From Natronocella acetinitrilica (lineage in GTDB: Bacteria > Pseudomonadota > Gammaproteobacteria > Nitrococcales > Aquisalimonadaceae): 64,000 nt of DNA. A program made the translations under genes and the position numbers. The stretch is taken from contig NZ_JALJXV010000003.1 of the NCBI RefSeq assembly GCF_024170285.1, positions 62,001 to 126,000 of the forward strand, written 5' to 3'. Of the stretch, positions 27,118 to 35,166 are shown one piece after another. The notes beneath the pieces were generated by a model. That model had not been told where the DNA came from and made no database searches. It saw nothing but the letters and a program-made list of their open reading frames with translations. Position 1 is the first letter of the stretch. The number at the start of each line of letters is the position of its first letter.

Positions 27118-27523
27118 TAGCACCGACCTTGAGCTTGCAGAGCGCGTGGCGGCCGACATCCGTCGCGCGCTTCGCCGTGTGGCCGCGAAGCACGGGCTGC
27201 ACTGCCCGGAGACCCCGGTGGTGAGCAACGCCCTTGGAATCATGGCCAACGTGACACTGCTGCGCGAGGAGCCCGACCGGGTCTATGCGACGCTCTACAG
27301 GGAGCGCGCCCGCGCACTGGGGCTTGAGGACGCCTGGCTTGGCGCCGGGTTCTTCAACCCGCACAGCGGACGGGACCTGGTGGTTGTGGGGCTTGACCCG
27401 GATGGCGGCGAGCAGTGTGTGCGCGTTCGTGATGCCGAGGGCAATGACCTTCACCTGCACCCGGGTGTCGTGCGCCGCCTCATCGCCGACGCCGGCGGCG
27501 ACCCCCGGAACACCTCGCCCTAG
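27107..27523 (+). CDS. hypothetical protein, 138 residues
   Basis: Soluble alpha/beta protein of unknown function. It starts with an acidic helix (DLELAERVAADIRRALRR), then strands (SGRDLVVVGLDPDGGEQCVRV). It overlaps the preceding gene by 11 bases and is likely its functional partner. Its stop codon TAG lies in the first unit of a tandem repeat array that fills the gap to the converging small gene. Confidence 0.55.
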   Translation: MPADSTDLELAERVAADIRRALRRVAAKHGLHCPETPVVSNALGIMANVTLLREEPDRVYATLYRERARALGLEDAWLGAGFFNPHSGRDLVVVGLDPDGGEQCVRVRDAEGNDLHLHPGVVRRLIADAGGDPRNTSP

Positions 27524-27587
27524 AGACAGGCCAGAGACAGGCCAGAGACAGGCCAGAGACAGGCCAGAGACAGGTTAGAGACAGGCT
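27522..27587 (+). repeat. six tandem 11-bp repeats AGAGACAGGCC
   Basis: Five... units run without gaps: four identical copies at 27522-27565, then AGAGACAGGTT (27566-27576) and AGAGACAGGCT (27577-27587). The array exactly spans the gap between two converging genes; its first and last units supply parts of the two stop codons. It is not a CRISPR, as there are no spacers. Confidence 0.9.
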
Positions 27588-27762
27588 AGAGGCCGGCAGG
27601 CCCCTCGGGGCCGCCCGGTTCCTCGTCCCGGTTTGCTGCCCGCGCCCTTGCCCGCCGCGCCTGGATCTGGCGAAGCAGCGCGCCGGAGCGCTCGGTCGAC
27701 TCGCTGATCACACGCTGGCGGTGGGCCGCAAACGGATGGACTCTCGCACCCTTGTCGCTCAT
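27586..27762 (-). CDS. small basic protein, 58 residues
   Basis: A short reading frame starting MSDKGARVHPFAAHRQRV and ending in an acidic/Gly-Pro tail. The middle is highly basic and helical (ALLRQIQARRARARAANR), suggesting nucleic-acid binding. The start overlaps the thymidylate kinase stop as ATGA and AGGGG lies 7 bases upstream, so it is very likely translated as the last cistron of the recQ-dprA-tmk operon. Its stop falls in the final repeat unit. Function unknown. Confidence 0.55.
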   Translation of the reverse strand: MSDKGARVHPFAAHRQRVISESTERSGALLRQIQARRARARAANRDEEPGGPEGPAGL

Positions 27763-28463
27763 GCCGGCCCCTCGCTGGTGGCGACAGCGCGCTCGACGCG
27801 GCGGGCGAGGAGTGGCGCGCAGCGCTCGAGCACAGGCTCGATCACCGCCGCCGCGACCCGCTCGGGCGAGCGCGAGGCGTCCACCACCAGGTGGCGTGCG
27901 GGATCCTCGCTCGCCTGGCGCAGGTAGTCGGCGCGTACCCGCTCGAAGAAGTCCATGCGCTCGGACTCAAGCCGATCGAGTGCGCCACGCCCGCGCGCCC
28001 GCGCCATGCCGATCGCCGGGTCGATGTCGAAGACCACCGTCAGCGCCGGCGTGACACCCCCCTGGAAGTGCTCGGCGAGCAGCGCAATCCGCTCCCGCGA
28101 GAGGCCGCGCCCGGCCCCCTGGTAGGCAAAGGTCGAGCTCGTGAAGCGATCACACAGCACCACCGCACCCCGGGCCAGCGCCGGGCGAATGACGTTCGCC
28201 ACATGCTGCGCGCGGGAGGCGAACATGAGCAGGAGCTCGGCCTGGGGGTCGAGCACCTCGTCACGGATCGACAGCGCAAGGCCGCGAATCTCCTCGGCAA
28301 GCGCCGTGCCGCCGGGCTCCCGGGTGCGCACCACCGTGTGCCCCTCGGCACGCAGCGCCGCCTCGAGTGCGTTCATCGCGGTGGTCTTGCCCGCGCCCTC
28401 GCCGCCATCGGCCACAATCAGCATGCCTTCTCTCACCATGTCGCTCTCCGTTGGTTCGCTCAT
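27759..28463 (-). CDS. tmk: thymidylate kinase
   Basis: Phosphorylates dTMP to dTDP. The 234-residue protein contains the P-loop GGEGAGKTT near 21-29, TREPGGT near 50, the DRFTSSTFAYQG nucleoside-binding motif near 105-116 and an Arg-rich lid region (ARGRGALDRLESER). Length is slightly above the usual 210. The ATG at 28463 overlaps the preceding stop (ATGA); an internal ATG at 28439 has GGAG 6 bases upstream and gives an N-terminus more like other kinases, so the true start is uncertain. Plasmid copies of tmk usually indicate extra supply of dTTP for replication. Confidence 0.92.
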   Translation of the reverse strand: MSEPTESDMVREGMLIVADGGEGAGKTTAMNALEAALRAEGHTVVRTREPGGTALAEEIRGLALSIRDEVLDPQAELLLMFASRAQHVANVIRPALARGAVVLCDRFTSSTFAYQGAGRGLSRERIALLAEHFQGGVTPALTVVFDIDPAIGMARARGRGALDRLESERMDFFERVRADYLRQASEDPARHLVVDASRSPERVAAAVIEPVLERCAPLLARRVERAVATSEGPA

Positions 28464-29104
28464 GAAGGGGACGGGTCGGCGGATGCCGCCCGCGCTCCCG
28501 TTGTCGGTGCCGGCGCCGCGCGCAGCCAGCTCTCGACGCGCAGCCGGTGCTCCGGGCGTGCCAGGTTGAAGACCGGCACGCCGCAGGCGTCGGCCAGGTT
28601 GACCGCGATCCCCGTGCCACCGGTCACCCCGAGCCGGTAGTCCGCGCGCGTGCACGCACCATCGGGCGTCCAGCAGATGAGAAAGCGCGACGGGGTGGCA
28701 AGATCAGCGCCGAGCACCTGGAAGGCGTTGCGCGCGTGGAGGCGCAGTGTCGAGGGCTTGCGTCTCACGGACTCCGGGTAGATATCCGGGCGGCTCACGA
28801 GCGCCACGGCGGCGTCCCATCGCGCTTGCTCGGCAACCACGATCGGGACTGCGATCGTCCCGCCGGTTGGGTTGAAGCGTGGCCAGGGGAGGTAGATCTC
28901 GCAGCGCTCACCGGCGCCGGCGGCAAAGGCGCTGTCGGAGCCCGCTGCCGCGCCTGAGCGAAGCACCCAGTTGCGCCCGGCAAGCCGCTCCGCGATGCGC
29001 TGCATGAGCGCGGCAACATCGGGGGGGACAGCCCGCGCACCCACGCCGGTGTAGTGCCCGCTGATCGGACGCGCGCCCGGCGGCCCTGGTAGCACGCCCG
29101 CCAT
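28460..29104 (-). CDS. DprA-like (SLOG-fold) protein
   Basis: A 214-residue Rossmann-type protein resembling short phage versions of DprA/Smf. Typical strings are YTGVGARAVP near 18-27, LRSGAAAGSDSAFAAGA near 47-63 and EIYLPWPRFN near 69-78; a later TGGTGIAVNLA is the second nucleotide-binding-like loop. The C-terminal DprA domains are missing. DprA proteins bind single-stranded DNA and load RecA, but SLOG proteins can also bind nucleotides or signals. It is coupled by ATGA to both recQ and tmk. Confidence 0.7.
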   Translation of the reverse strand: MAGVLPGPPGARPISGHYTGVGARAVPPDVAALMQRIAERLAGRNWVLRSGAAAGSDSAFAAGAGERCEIYLPWPRFNPTGGTIAVPIVVAEQARWDAAVALVSRPDIYPESVRRKPSTLRLHARNAFQVLGADLATPSRFLICWTPDGACTRADYRLGVTGGTGIAVNLADACGVPVFNLARPEHRLRVESWLRAAPAPTTGARAASADPSPS

Positions 29105-31224
29105 CAGAAAAGCCCCCCGGGGCCATCATCGGCCTGGACCCGAACGGCCTTTGCGCTCTGGTGTTCGCGCACCAGGCGAAGCAGATCCGCACCAAAAAGG
29201 CGAATGCGCGCCGCACTGAGGCCGGCGGCCAGCAGGGCCTGCTCCTCTGTCGGCTCGGCACTCGCGAGGCGCTCGACCAGGGCGTTTGGCAGCACCATCA
29301 GCTCGGGCTTGTCGGCCTGACGGGCGAGTCTCGCGCGAAGCTCGAGGATGGCGTCGCGCAGGGCGACACTCCTGCCTGCCGAGGGCGCCTTCGGGCGCGC
29401 CGGGGCGTTGGCACGACCGGAGCTCGGCTCATCGGGCGCCGCCTCAATGGCTGCCGCGGCCGCATGGGCCTTGTCCGTCAGGCAAAGTCGCGGGCTCTCC
29501 GAGGAGCCGGGGGAGAGAAACCCCTCGCGCTCCAGGCGATTGAGGAGGTGGCGCATGTCGCTCTCGCTGTAGTGGGCGAGAGCGGCGAAGTCCGGATGCG
29601 CATCGAGCCCCTGGCGGCGGGTGCGGGCATCGCGGTGGCCGCAGAGCAGCTCGCCAAGACGGCCACGGCTCAGGCGCTCGCGGTTGTCCCGCACCAGGCG
29701 GTAGGCGGCGAGGAAGGCGGGCGTGTCGATATCCCCGTGCAGGCGGTTACGCGAGAGATCCCGCGCCAGGCAGCGATCGCAGTTGCCGCACTCCTCGCGC
29801 GCCGGCTCCTCGCCGAAGTGGCGCAGGATGTTGCGGGTGCGGCAGAGCGAGGTGGTGGCCAGGCGCTCCATGGCAGCCAGGTTGTCGAAGGCCAGGCGGC
29901 GACGCTCGGCCAGATGGTCGAGGGAGACCGCGCGCTCGCGCTCCCCCAGCACCACGCTGCTGCCCTGGCCTGCCGTATAGCCCTCGAGCTCGACCGCGCC
30001 CTGGTCGGCGAGGATGCGCAGCGCCGACTCGGCGTGGGCAGGCTGCATGGGCTCGGCCGACATGTCGGCGAGCTCCCGGAAGGTGACCGCCACCGGCAGG
30101 TCGTCGGTGATCGCGGCAATCGTCTGGCGCACCGACTCCACCACCTCCGCCCTGGGGTAGGCGGCATCGATGAAGAACTCGTGCAGGCGGCGGTCGCGCC
30201 TGGTGTAGAGCACGTAGGAGACCGCGGGCGCGTCATCGCGCCCGGCGCGACCGGCCTCCTGGTAGTAGGACTCGATGGTGCCGGGCATCTGGTAGTGGAT
30301 GACGTTGCGGATATCGGGCTTGTCGATACCCATGCCAAAGGCCGTGGTGGCGATCATGAGCCGTGCGTCGTTCAGGAGAAAGCGCTCCTGCTCGCGGTGC
30401 TTGATCGCCGAGGGGAGGCGGCCGTGGTAGCGCGCCGCATCATCGCGCGTCTTCGACAGCCGCTCGTAGATCTCCTCGACGGCACGCACGGTCGAGGCGT
30501 AAACCAGGGTCGGCTCCTCGGCGTGTCGTGCGAGGAGCTCATCGAGGGCGGCGTCCTTGTCGGCAACCGCCTTGAAGGAGAGGCGAAGATTCTCCCGGGC
30601 AAAGCTGCTGGTGATCTCGGCGGGATCCTGCATGCGAAGCTCGGAGACGATGTCGGCTCTCACCACCGGCGTTGCCGTTGCGGTCAGCGCGATGCGCGGC
30701 AGGCGGCTGCCGCGATGGGACTCGATCTCCGCAAACGCCTCGGCGAGGCGTGTGTAGGCGGTGCGAAAGTCATGCCCCCACATGGAGACGCAGTGCGCCT
30801 CGTCGACGGCGACAAAGCTGATATCGAGACTGCCCATGAGGCGGCGGAAATCCGCGCGGAGCAGCCTCTCGGGTGCGACATAGAAAAGCTTGAACGCGCC
30901 GCGCTGAAGACCCTGGATCGCCGAGAGCGCCTCCTCCGGCGCGAGCCCGGAGTGCAGCGCCTGGGCAGGGACGCCGAGCGCCTGGAGCCGGTCCACCTGG
31001 TCCTTCATGAGCGAGATCAGCGGTGAGACCACGATCGCCGTGCCGGGCAGGGCGAGCGCTGGAACCTGGTAGCAGAGCGACTTGCCGCCACCGGTGCGCA
31101 TCAGCGCGAGCACATCACGCCCGGCCATCACCGGCTCGATCACATCGGCCTGGGCGCCGCGGAAGTGCTGGTAGCCAAACACATCGCGCAGCACCTGCAC
31201 TGGCCGTGGACCCTTCGCCATCAT
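29104..31224 (-). CDS. recQ: RecQ-family DNA helicase
   Basis: ATP-dependent 3'-5' helicase, 706 residues. Motif I RTGGGKSLCYQ near 42-52, DEAH box near 143-146, the helicase C-terminal domain with FGMGIDKPDIRNV and QEAGRAGRD, a zinc-binding group (CRTRNILRHF ... CGNCDRCLARD), the winged-helix RQC part (HYSESDMRHLLNRLEREGFL) and a C-terminal HRDC-like domain (ALRDAILELRARLAR). The start is placed at the first of two adjacent ATGs, after GGAGAG. An A+T-rich divergent promoter region separates it from the coiled-coil gene. Likely role: processing stalled forks or recombination intermediates of the plasmid. Confidence 0.93.
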   Translation of the reverse strand: MMAKGPRPVQVLRDVFGYQHFRGAQADVIEPVMAGRDVLALMRTGGGKSLCYQVPALALPGTAIVVSPLISLMKDQVDRLQALGVPAQALHSGLAPEEALSAIQGLQRGAFKLFYVAPERLLRADFRRLMGSLDISFVAVDEAHCVSMWGHDFRTAYTRLAEAFAEIESHRGSRLPRIALTATATPVVRADIVSELRMQDPAEITSSFARENLRLSFKAVADKDAALDELLARHAEEPTLVYASTVRAVEEIYERLSKTRDDAARYHGRLPSAIKHREQERFLLNDARLMIATTAFGMGIDKPDIRNVIHYQMPGTIESYYQEAGRAGRDDAPAVSYVLYTRRDRRLHEFFIDAAYPRAEVVESVRQTIAAITDDLPVAVTFRELADMSAEPMQPAHAESALRILADQGAVELEGYTAGQGSSVVLGERERAVSLDHLAERRRLAFDNLAAMERLATTSLCRTRNILRHFGEEPAREECGNCDRCLARDLSRNRLHGDIDTPAFLAAYRLVRDNRERLSRGRLGELLCGHRDARTRRQGLDAHPDFAALAHYSESDMRHLLNRLEREGFLSPGSSESPRLCLTDKAHAAAAAIEAAPDEPSSGRANAPARPKAPSAGRSVALRDAILELRARLARQADKPELMVLPNALVERLASAEPTEEQALLAAGLSAARIRLFGADLLRLVREHQSAKAVRVQADDGPGGLF

Positions 31225-31297
31225 CGTCTCTCCATCCCGGTTTCTGTATTTATATTTTAACTTATTATTGGAAATCCGGAAAGCGGACCGACCCGGC

Positions 31298-31326
31298 TTG
31301 CCGCTTTTATTAGTTTTATGTATATT
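31298..31326 (+). promoter_or_regulatory. sigma-70-type promoter of the coiled-coil gene
   Basis: TTGCCG (31298-31303), 17-bp spacer, TATATT (31321-31326), in the A+T-rich divergent region between recQ and the coiled-coil gene. Confidence 0.55.
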
Positions 31327-31380
31327 AAAACAATGACCGGCCGGGTAGCCCGCTGCCGGCATGACCGTCCGGAGAGAGTG

Positions 31381-32541
31381 ATGATGCAACAGACGCAAAG
31401 CGTGGTAATCCCAATCGACGCGCACCGCCGCTCATCGGAGTTGCGGGAGCTGCTGGCGACGATCGAGTCGGCCAACTGGACCCTGCGCGTGCAGGCCGTG
31501 CTCCAGGCCGCCGGCCATGCCCTTGGCGAGAGCGCGGCTGAGCGCGAGACCCCGGTCTCCATCGGCTCGCTGGCGAGTGCCGTTGGCTTTGAGACCATGG
31601 GCGAGTTTGTCAGCAACACCGAGTCGGGCCTGGGCCTTGACTGGGAGAGCTGGGCGACTGACGTCCAGGCGCTGAAGGCGAAGTACGCGTTCGGGCTGCA
31701 CGGCGAGAGCGCTGCGGAGATCATCCGCGAGGTCACCCGGGTCACCGATGCGCTTGGCCGCAAGCCAGGCAGCGCCTCGGAGTTCCACCTGGTGCGCGAT
31801 CGACTGCGTGAGCGCGAGAGTGCAGAGCGCACCGCGGCGCTGCGCGCCGAGCTTGAGCGCACCGCCGAGCACAACGGCGAGCTGGTCGAGTCGCTGCATG
31901 CCAGAAGCGCCGAGGCGCGGGAGTATGAGAGTCGCGCCATCGCCCTGGAGGCCGAGCTCGAGGCGCAGCTCGCGGAGCTCGAGCGGCGCATGGAGGAAGC
32001 GCGTGCTGCCCGTGCCAATGCCATCAGTGAGGCGCTGGCCGATCAGAAGCAGGAACTCCTCACCCACTTTGAGGCCGAGCTCGAGCGCGAGCGCCTGGAG
32101 GCGCACGCCCGTGCCGAGGGGATCCGCGCGGAGATGCGCGTGCTCCACGAGGCCGAGCGGGGCAAGGGCGGCGTTGACCTGGCGGAGCACAAGCGGCTGC
32201 GTGCCGAGGTGGCGCGGATGCGCAAGTCCGCCGAGCAGCTCGCCCGGGTGCGCAAGCAGCTCGAAAAGGCCCGCGCCGATATCAAGGCGCTGCGGGCGAG
32301 CGAGAAGGCGCTGAAGTCCGAGGTGCGCACATTAAAGCGCGCCAACGAGCGCGTCGGCAAGAGCATCCTGCGGGTGCGCGAGGAGGCCAACGGCCGCATT
32401 CGCCGCCAGAATGCGGTGATCCTCGAGCAGCGCTCGACCATCCAGCGGCTGGCCACCGAGCGCAACATCGCCCTGGTGACGGCCTGCGTAACGGTGTTGA
32501 TGCTGACCGTGGGGGCGATCGTGGTGAAGGGCGTCCTCTAG
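31381..32541 (+). CDS. tail-anchored coiled-coil protein
   Basis: The 386-residue protein has a globular N-terminus (1-130), a long heptad-rich coiled coil (about 140-350; LRAELERTAEHNGELVESL, VARMRKSAEQLARVRKQLEK) and a single C-terminal membrane span (ALVTACVTVLMLTVGAIVV, about 364-382). The helix DALGRKPGSASEFHLVRDRL near 120-140 recalls KfrA-type plasmid proteins, though this is faint. Start: first ATG after GGAGAGAGTG. A membrane-tethered coiled coil may organise DNA, transfer proteins or be a substrate of the RseP-like protease encoded further on. No family is certain. Confidence 0.6.
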   Translation: MMQQTQSVVIPIDAHRRSSELRELLATIESANWTLRVQAVLQAAGHALGESAAERETPVSIGSLASAVGFETMGEFVSNTESGLGLDWESWATDVQALKAKYAFGLHGESAAEIIREVTRVTDALGRKPGSASEFHLVRDRLRERESAERTAALRAELERTAEHNGELVESLHARSAEAREYESRAIALEAELEAQLAELERRMEEARAARANAISEALADQKQELLTHFEAELERERLEAHARAEGIRAEMRVLHEAERGKGGVDLAEHKRLRAEVARMRKSAEQLARVRKQLEKARADIKALRASEKALKSEVRTLKRANERVGKSILRVREEANGRIRRQNAVILEQRSTIQRLATERNIALVTACVTVLMLTVGAIVVKGVL

Positions 32542-32622
32542 GCGGCGCCTGTGGTGGCACGACAAGGGGCGCCGGTCAATCGCGGGCGCTCTTTCTTCAT
32601 TTGGAGCCGACCGGGTGGGCGG

Positions 32623-34986
32623 CTAGATGTCGAGCGCTGCACTTGCCTCGGCGAGCAGTGACGGATCGACGCTTAGCGCAGGACCGGCGCGGCCCCCTTC
32701 CCGTGGCGGTGCGGCTGCGGCTGTGCCCGTCTGAGTCTCGCTCAGCGCGGCCTGGGTGGCCGCGAGCATCTCCGGGCAGCGCTCGATGTCGGCGAACGCA
32801 CGCTGGAGCTGGGCCTGGAGTCCTGTCATGCGATGGAAGCTGCGGTCATTGGCAAGCCCGCGGCGAAGCGCGTTCATGTCGCCCACCATGTAGAGCTGCC
32901 CCTTGGCGCGGGTCATCGCGGTGTAGACCAGCCGCGGGGTGAGCATGTTGACGTGCGAGCCGCTCACCGCGAACACCACCCCCTGGTACTCCGAGCCCTG
33001 GGACTTGTGGGTGGTGATCGCGTAGGCAAGGCGCATGGTGTCGAAGTCCGGTGCGCTCAGTGCGAGGTCCCGGCCGTGGAAGCTCGCCACGACCTGCCTG
33101 CCGCCGCCCGCCACCGTGACGATCCGCCCGATATCCCCGTTGGCGATACCAAGGCGCTTGTCGTTACGCGTCTGCATGATGCGGTCCCCGACCCGGAACT
33201 CGGTCCGGTAGTGACGGAACCACTGGCCCTGGCGGCGGGGGTTCACCTGGTCGCGCAGCCGCAGGTTCAGCGCATCGACGCCGGCGGGGGTGCGCTTCTG
33301 GGGCGTGATCACCTGGCAGTCGGCAAGCGCCATGCCGTGCTCGCCGATCAGCGTCCGGGTGAGTGTCTCCTCGCAGTAGCGGGCGATGCGCTGATCGTCC
33401 TCGGCGTGGATCCAGTGAAAGTCGCCACCGTGCTCGCCGACAAGCGGCATCTCGCCGCGGTTCACGCGATGGGCGTTGGCAACAATCTGGCTGTCGAGGC
33501 CCTGGCGCTGCACCTGGGTCAGTGCGGCAACCGGCACCACCCCTGAGCCGATCAGATCGGCAAGCACCGCACCCGCGGAGACCGAGGGCAGCTGGTCGCG
33601 GTCACCAACCAGGATCAGCCTGGCGTGATCGGGCAGCGCCTCGAGCAGGCGGTAGCAGAGCTCGGCGTCGACCATGGAGAACTCGTCCACGGCGAGCACA
33701 TCGACCTCAAGCGGGTTGCCCGCGTGGCGGCGAAAGCCCGCCTCGGGGCAGTACTCGAGGAGCGAGTGGATCGTCCGCGCCTCCCGCCCGGTCGACTCGT
33801 TCATGCGCTGCGCGGCCTTGCCCGTGGGTGCTGCGAGCGCGATGCGAAGGCCGGGGAAGGCGCGCTCTGACTGATTCAGCATGGAGCGCAGCACCGTGGT
33901 CTTTCCAACACCTGGGCCACCGGTCATCACCGCGACCTTCTGCTGGAGGGAGAGATTTACAGCGGCGCGCTGCTCGCCGGAGAGAAAGTGATCCTCGGGC
34001 CCGGGGACGAAGCGATCCCGCGGTGCTGGCGCCCGCGCCAGGCGGGCGAGGTGGAGGGCGATACCCTGCTCGACCTTGGCTGCGTGCGGCGCGGCGAAGA
34101 GACTGCGCGCCTCACTGTCCTGGACGCGGCAAAGCTCGCCGGCACCAATCGCCTCCTCGAGCACATCGCGGATGCGCGCCGGCGGCAGCGAGAGCTCGGC
34201 CTCGAGCTTGCGCAGCAGGCCGCGCTCGGGCAGTGCGGTGTGTCCGGCGTCAGCCCCCTTGCGAAAGGCGTGCTCCAGGGCCTGGGCGATGCGCTGATCG
34301 GAGTCCGCGGCCACGCCCAGGCTCTGGGCAAGGGCGTCGGCGCTCGACCAGGGGCAGCCGGAGACGCCAAGGACATCAAAGGGGCTCGCCGAGAGGTGTG
34401 GGCGGGTGCGCGCGCCAAAGACCTGCACCACATGATCACGGTGGCGCGCGTCAAGGCCGTGCTCGCCAAGAAAGAAGTAGTCGTCCTCGACGTCACGAAA
34501 GCGGGCCAGGTCATCCGCGATATAGGCCATCTTGCGTGGCTCAAGACCTGCCACCGAGGCGACATCGGCGGGGCGGGTCTCGATCGCCTCGAAGACCTTG
34601 TAGCCAAAGGCCTTCCAGAGCCGCTCGGCGACCTCCCGGCTGATGCCCGGGAAGAAGCTCGAGCGCAGGATCTCGCGGGTGTGCTGGCGCTTCGGGGTCG
34701 GGTAGGCGCGCGCGGCGCGAAGCTGCAGGCCCTTTTGCGGGTGGCGGTGGAGGGCGCCACGCACGGTCAGTCGCTGCCCGGCCTGGATGGCATCGGCGCC
34801 ACCAGGCGCCTCGATCACACCGGTCGGGCAGTAGACCGCCACCACGCCATCGCGATCGACCGCCGCCGCCGGCAACGCCTCGCGCCCGAAGGCCTTCAGG
34901 CGCAACAGCGAGAAGCCCGGGCCCGCGAAGGCGCGCAGCACCACCCCATCAATGCGCAGATCGCGCGCTTCGCCGCCAGCAGCCAT
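32623..34986 (-). CDS. recD2: RecD2-like DNA helicase
   Basis: SF1B 5'-3' helicase of the RecD2 type (no RecBC partner), 787 residues. An N-terminal OB-like part is followed by HhH repeats (FFPGISREVAERLWKAFG, DVASVAGLEPRKMAYI), Walker A GGPGVGKTT near 355-363, APTGKAAQRM, DEFSMVDAEL, VGDRDQLPSVSAG, and motif V/VI TTHKSQGSEYQGVVF ... YTAMTRAKGQL. Length fits RecD2 (720-820). Start: ATG at 34986, 6 bases after GAGGTG; an upstream ATG at 34998 carries no ribosome site. A strong promoter lies at 35014-35042. Confidence 0.93.
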   Translation of the reverse strand: MAAGGEARDLRIDGVVLRAFAGPGFSLLRLKAFGREALPAAAVDRDGVVAVYCPTGVIEAPGGADAIQAGQRLTVRGALHRHPQKGLQLRAARAYPTPKRQHTREILRSSFFPGISREVAERLWKAFGYKVFEAIETRPADVASVAGLEPRKMAYIADDLARFRDVEDDYFFLGEHGLDARHRDHVVQVFGARTRPHLSASPFDVLGVSGCPWSSADALAQSLGVAADSDQRIAQALEHAFRKGADAGHTALPERGLLRKLEAELSLPPARIRDVLEEAIGAGELCRVQDSEARSLFAAPHAAKVEQGIALHLARLARAPAPRDRFVPGPEDHFLSGEQRAAVNLSLQQKVAVMTGGPGVGKTTVLRSMLNQSERAFPGLRIALAAPTGKAAQRMNESTGREARTIHSLLEYCPEAGFRRHAGNPLEVDVLAVDEFSMVDAELCYRLLEALPDHARLILVGDRDQLPSVSAGAVLADLIGSGVVPVAALTQVQRQGLDSQIVANAHRVNRGEMPLVGEHGGDFHWIHAEDDQRIARYCEETLTRTLIGEHGMALADCQVITPQKRTPAGVDALNLRLRDQVNPRRQGQWFRHYRTEFRVGDRIMQTRNDKRLGIANGDIGRIVTVAGGGRQVVASFHGRDLALSAPDFDTMRLAYAITTHKSQGSEYQGVVFAVSGSHVNMLTPRLVYTAMTRAKGQLYMVGDMNALRRGLANDRSFHRMTGLQAQLQRAFADIERCPEMLAATQAALSETQTGTAAAAPPREGGRAGPALSVDPSLLAEASAALDI

Positions 34987-35013
34987 TCGACACCTCATGA
35001 GACCATTGGCCTT

Positions 35014-35042
35014 ATTGTAATTATTTTTTCAATAATTATCAA
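35014..35042 (-). promoter_or_regulatory. sigma-70-type promoter of recD2
   Basis: TTGATA (35042-35037, minus strand), 17-bp spacer, TACAAT (35019-35014). It is part of the A+T-rich divergent region shared with recJ; the opposite strand holds TGATATAAT and GGTAAAATTA as possible recJ -10 boxes. Confidence 0.7.
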
Positions 35043-35166
35043 GACAGGCGCGGCCACCGCATTGACCGGACAGCCCTGATCTGATATAATTTACTATCAA
35101 TCAATTTTCCCTTTATTTTGTTGTGGTAAAATTATTTTAACTGCTCAAGGCCCTGGAGAGTGACCC

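Noticed and set aside
27522-27587. CRISPR array
   Set aside because: Repeats are directly adjacent without spacers and only 11 bp long; no cas genes.
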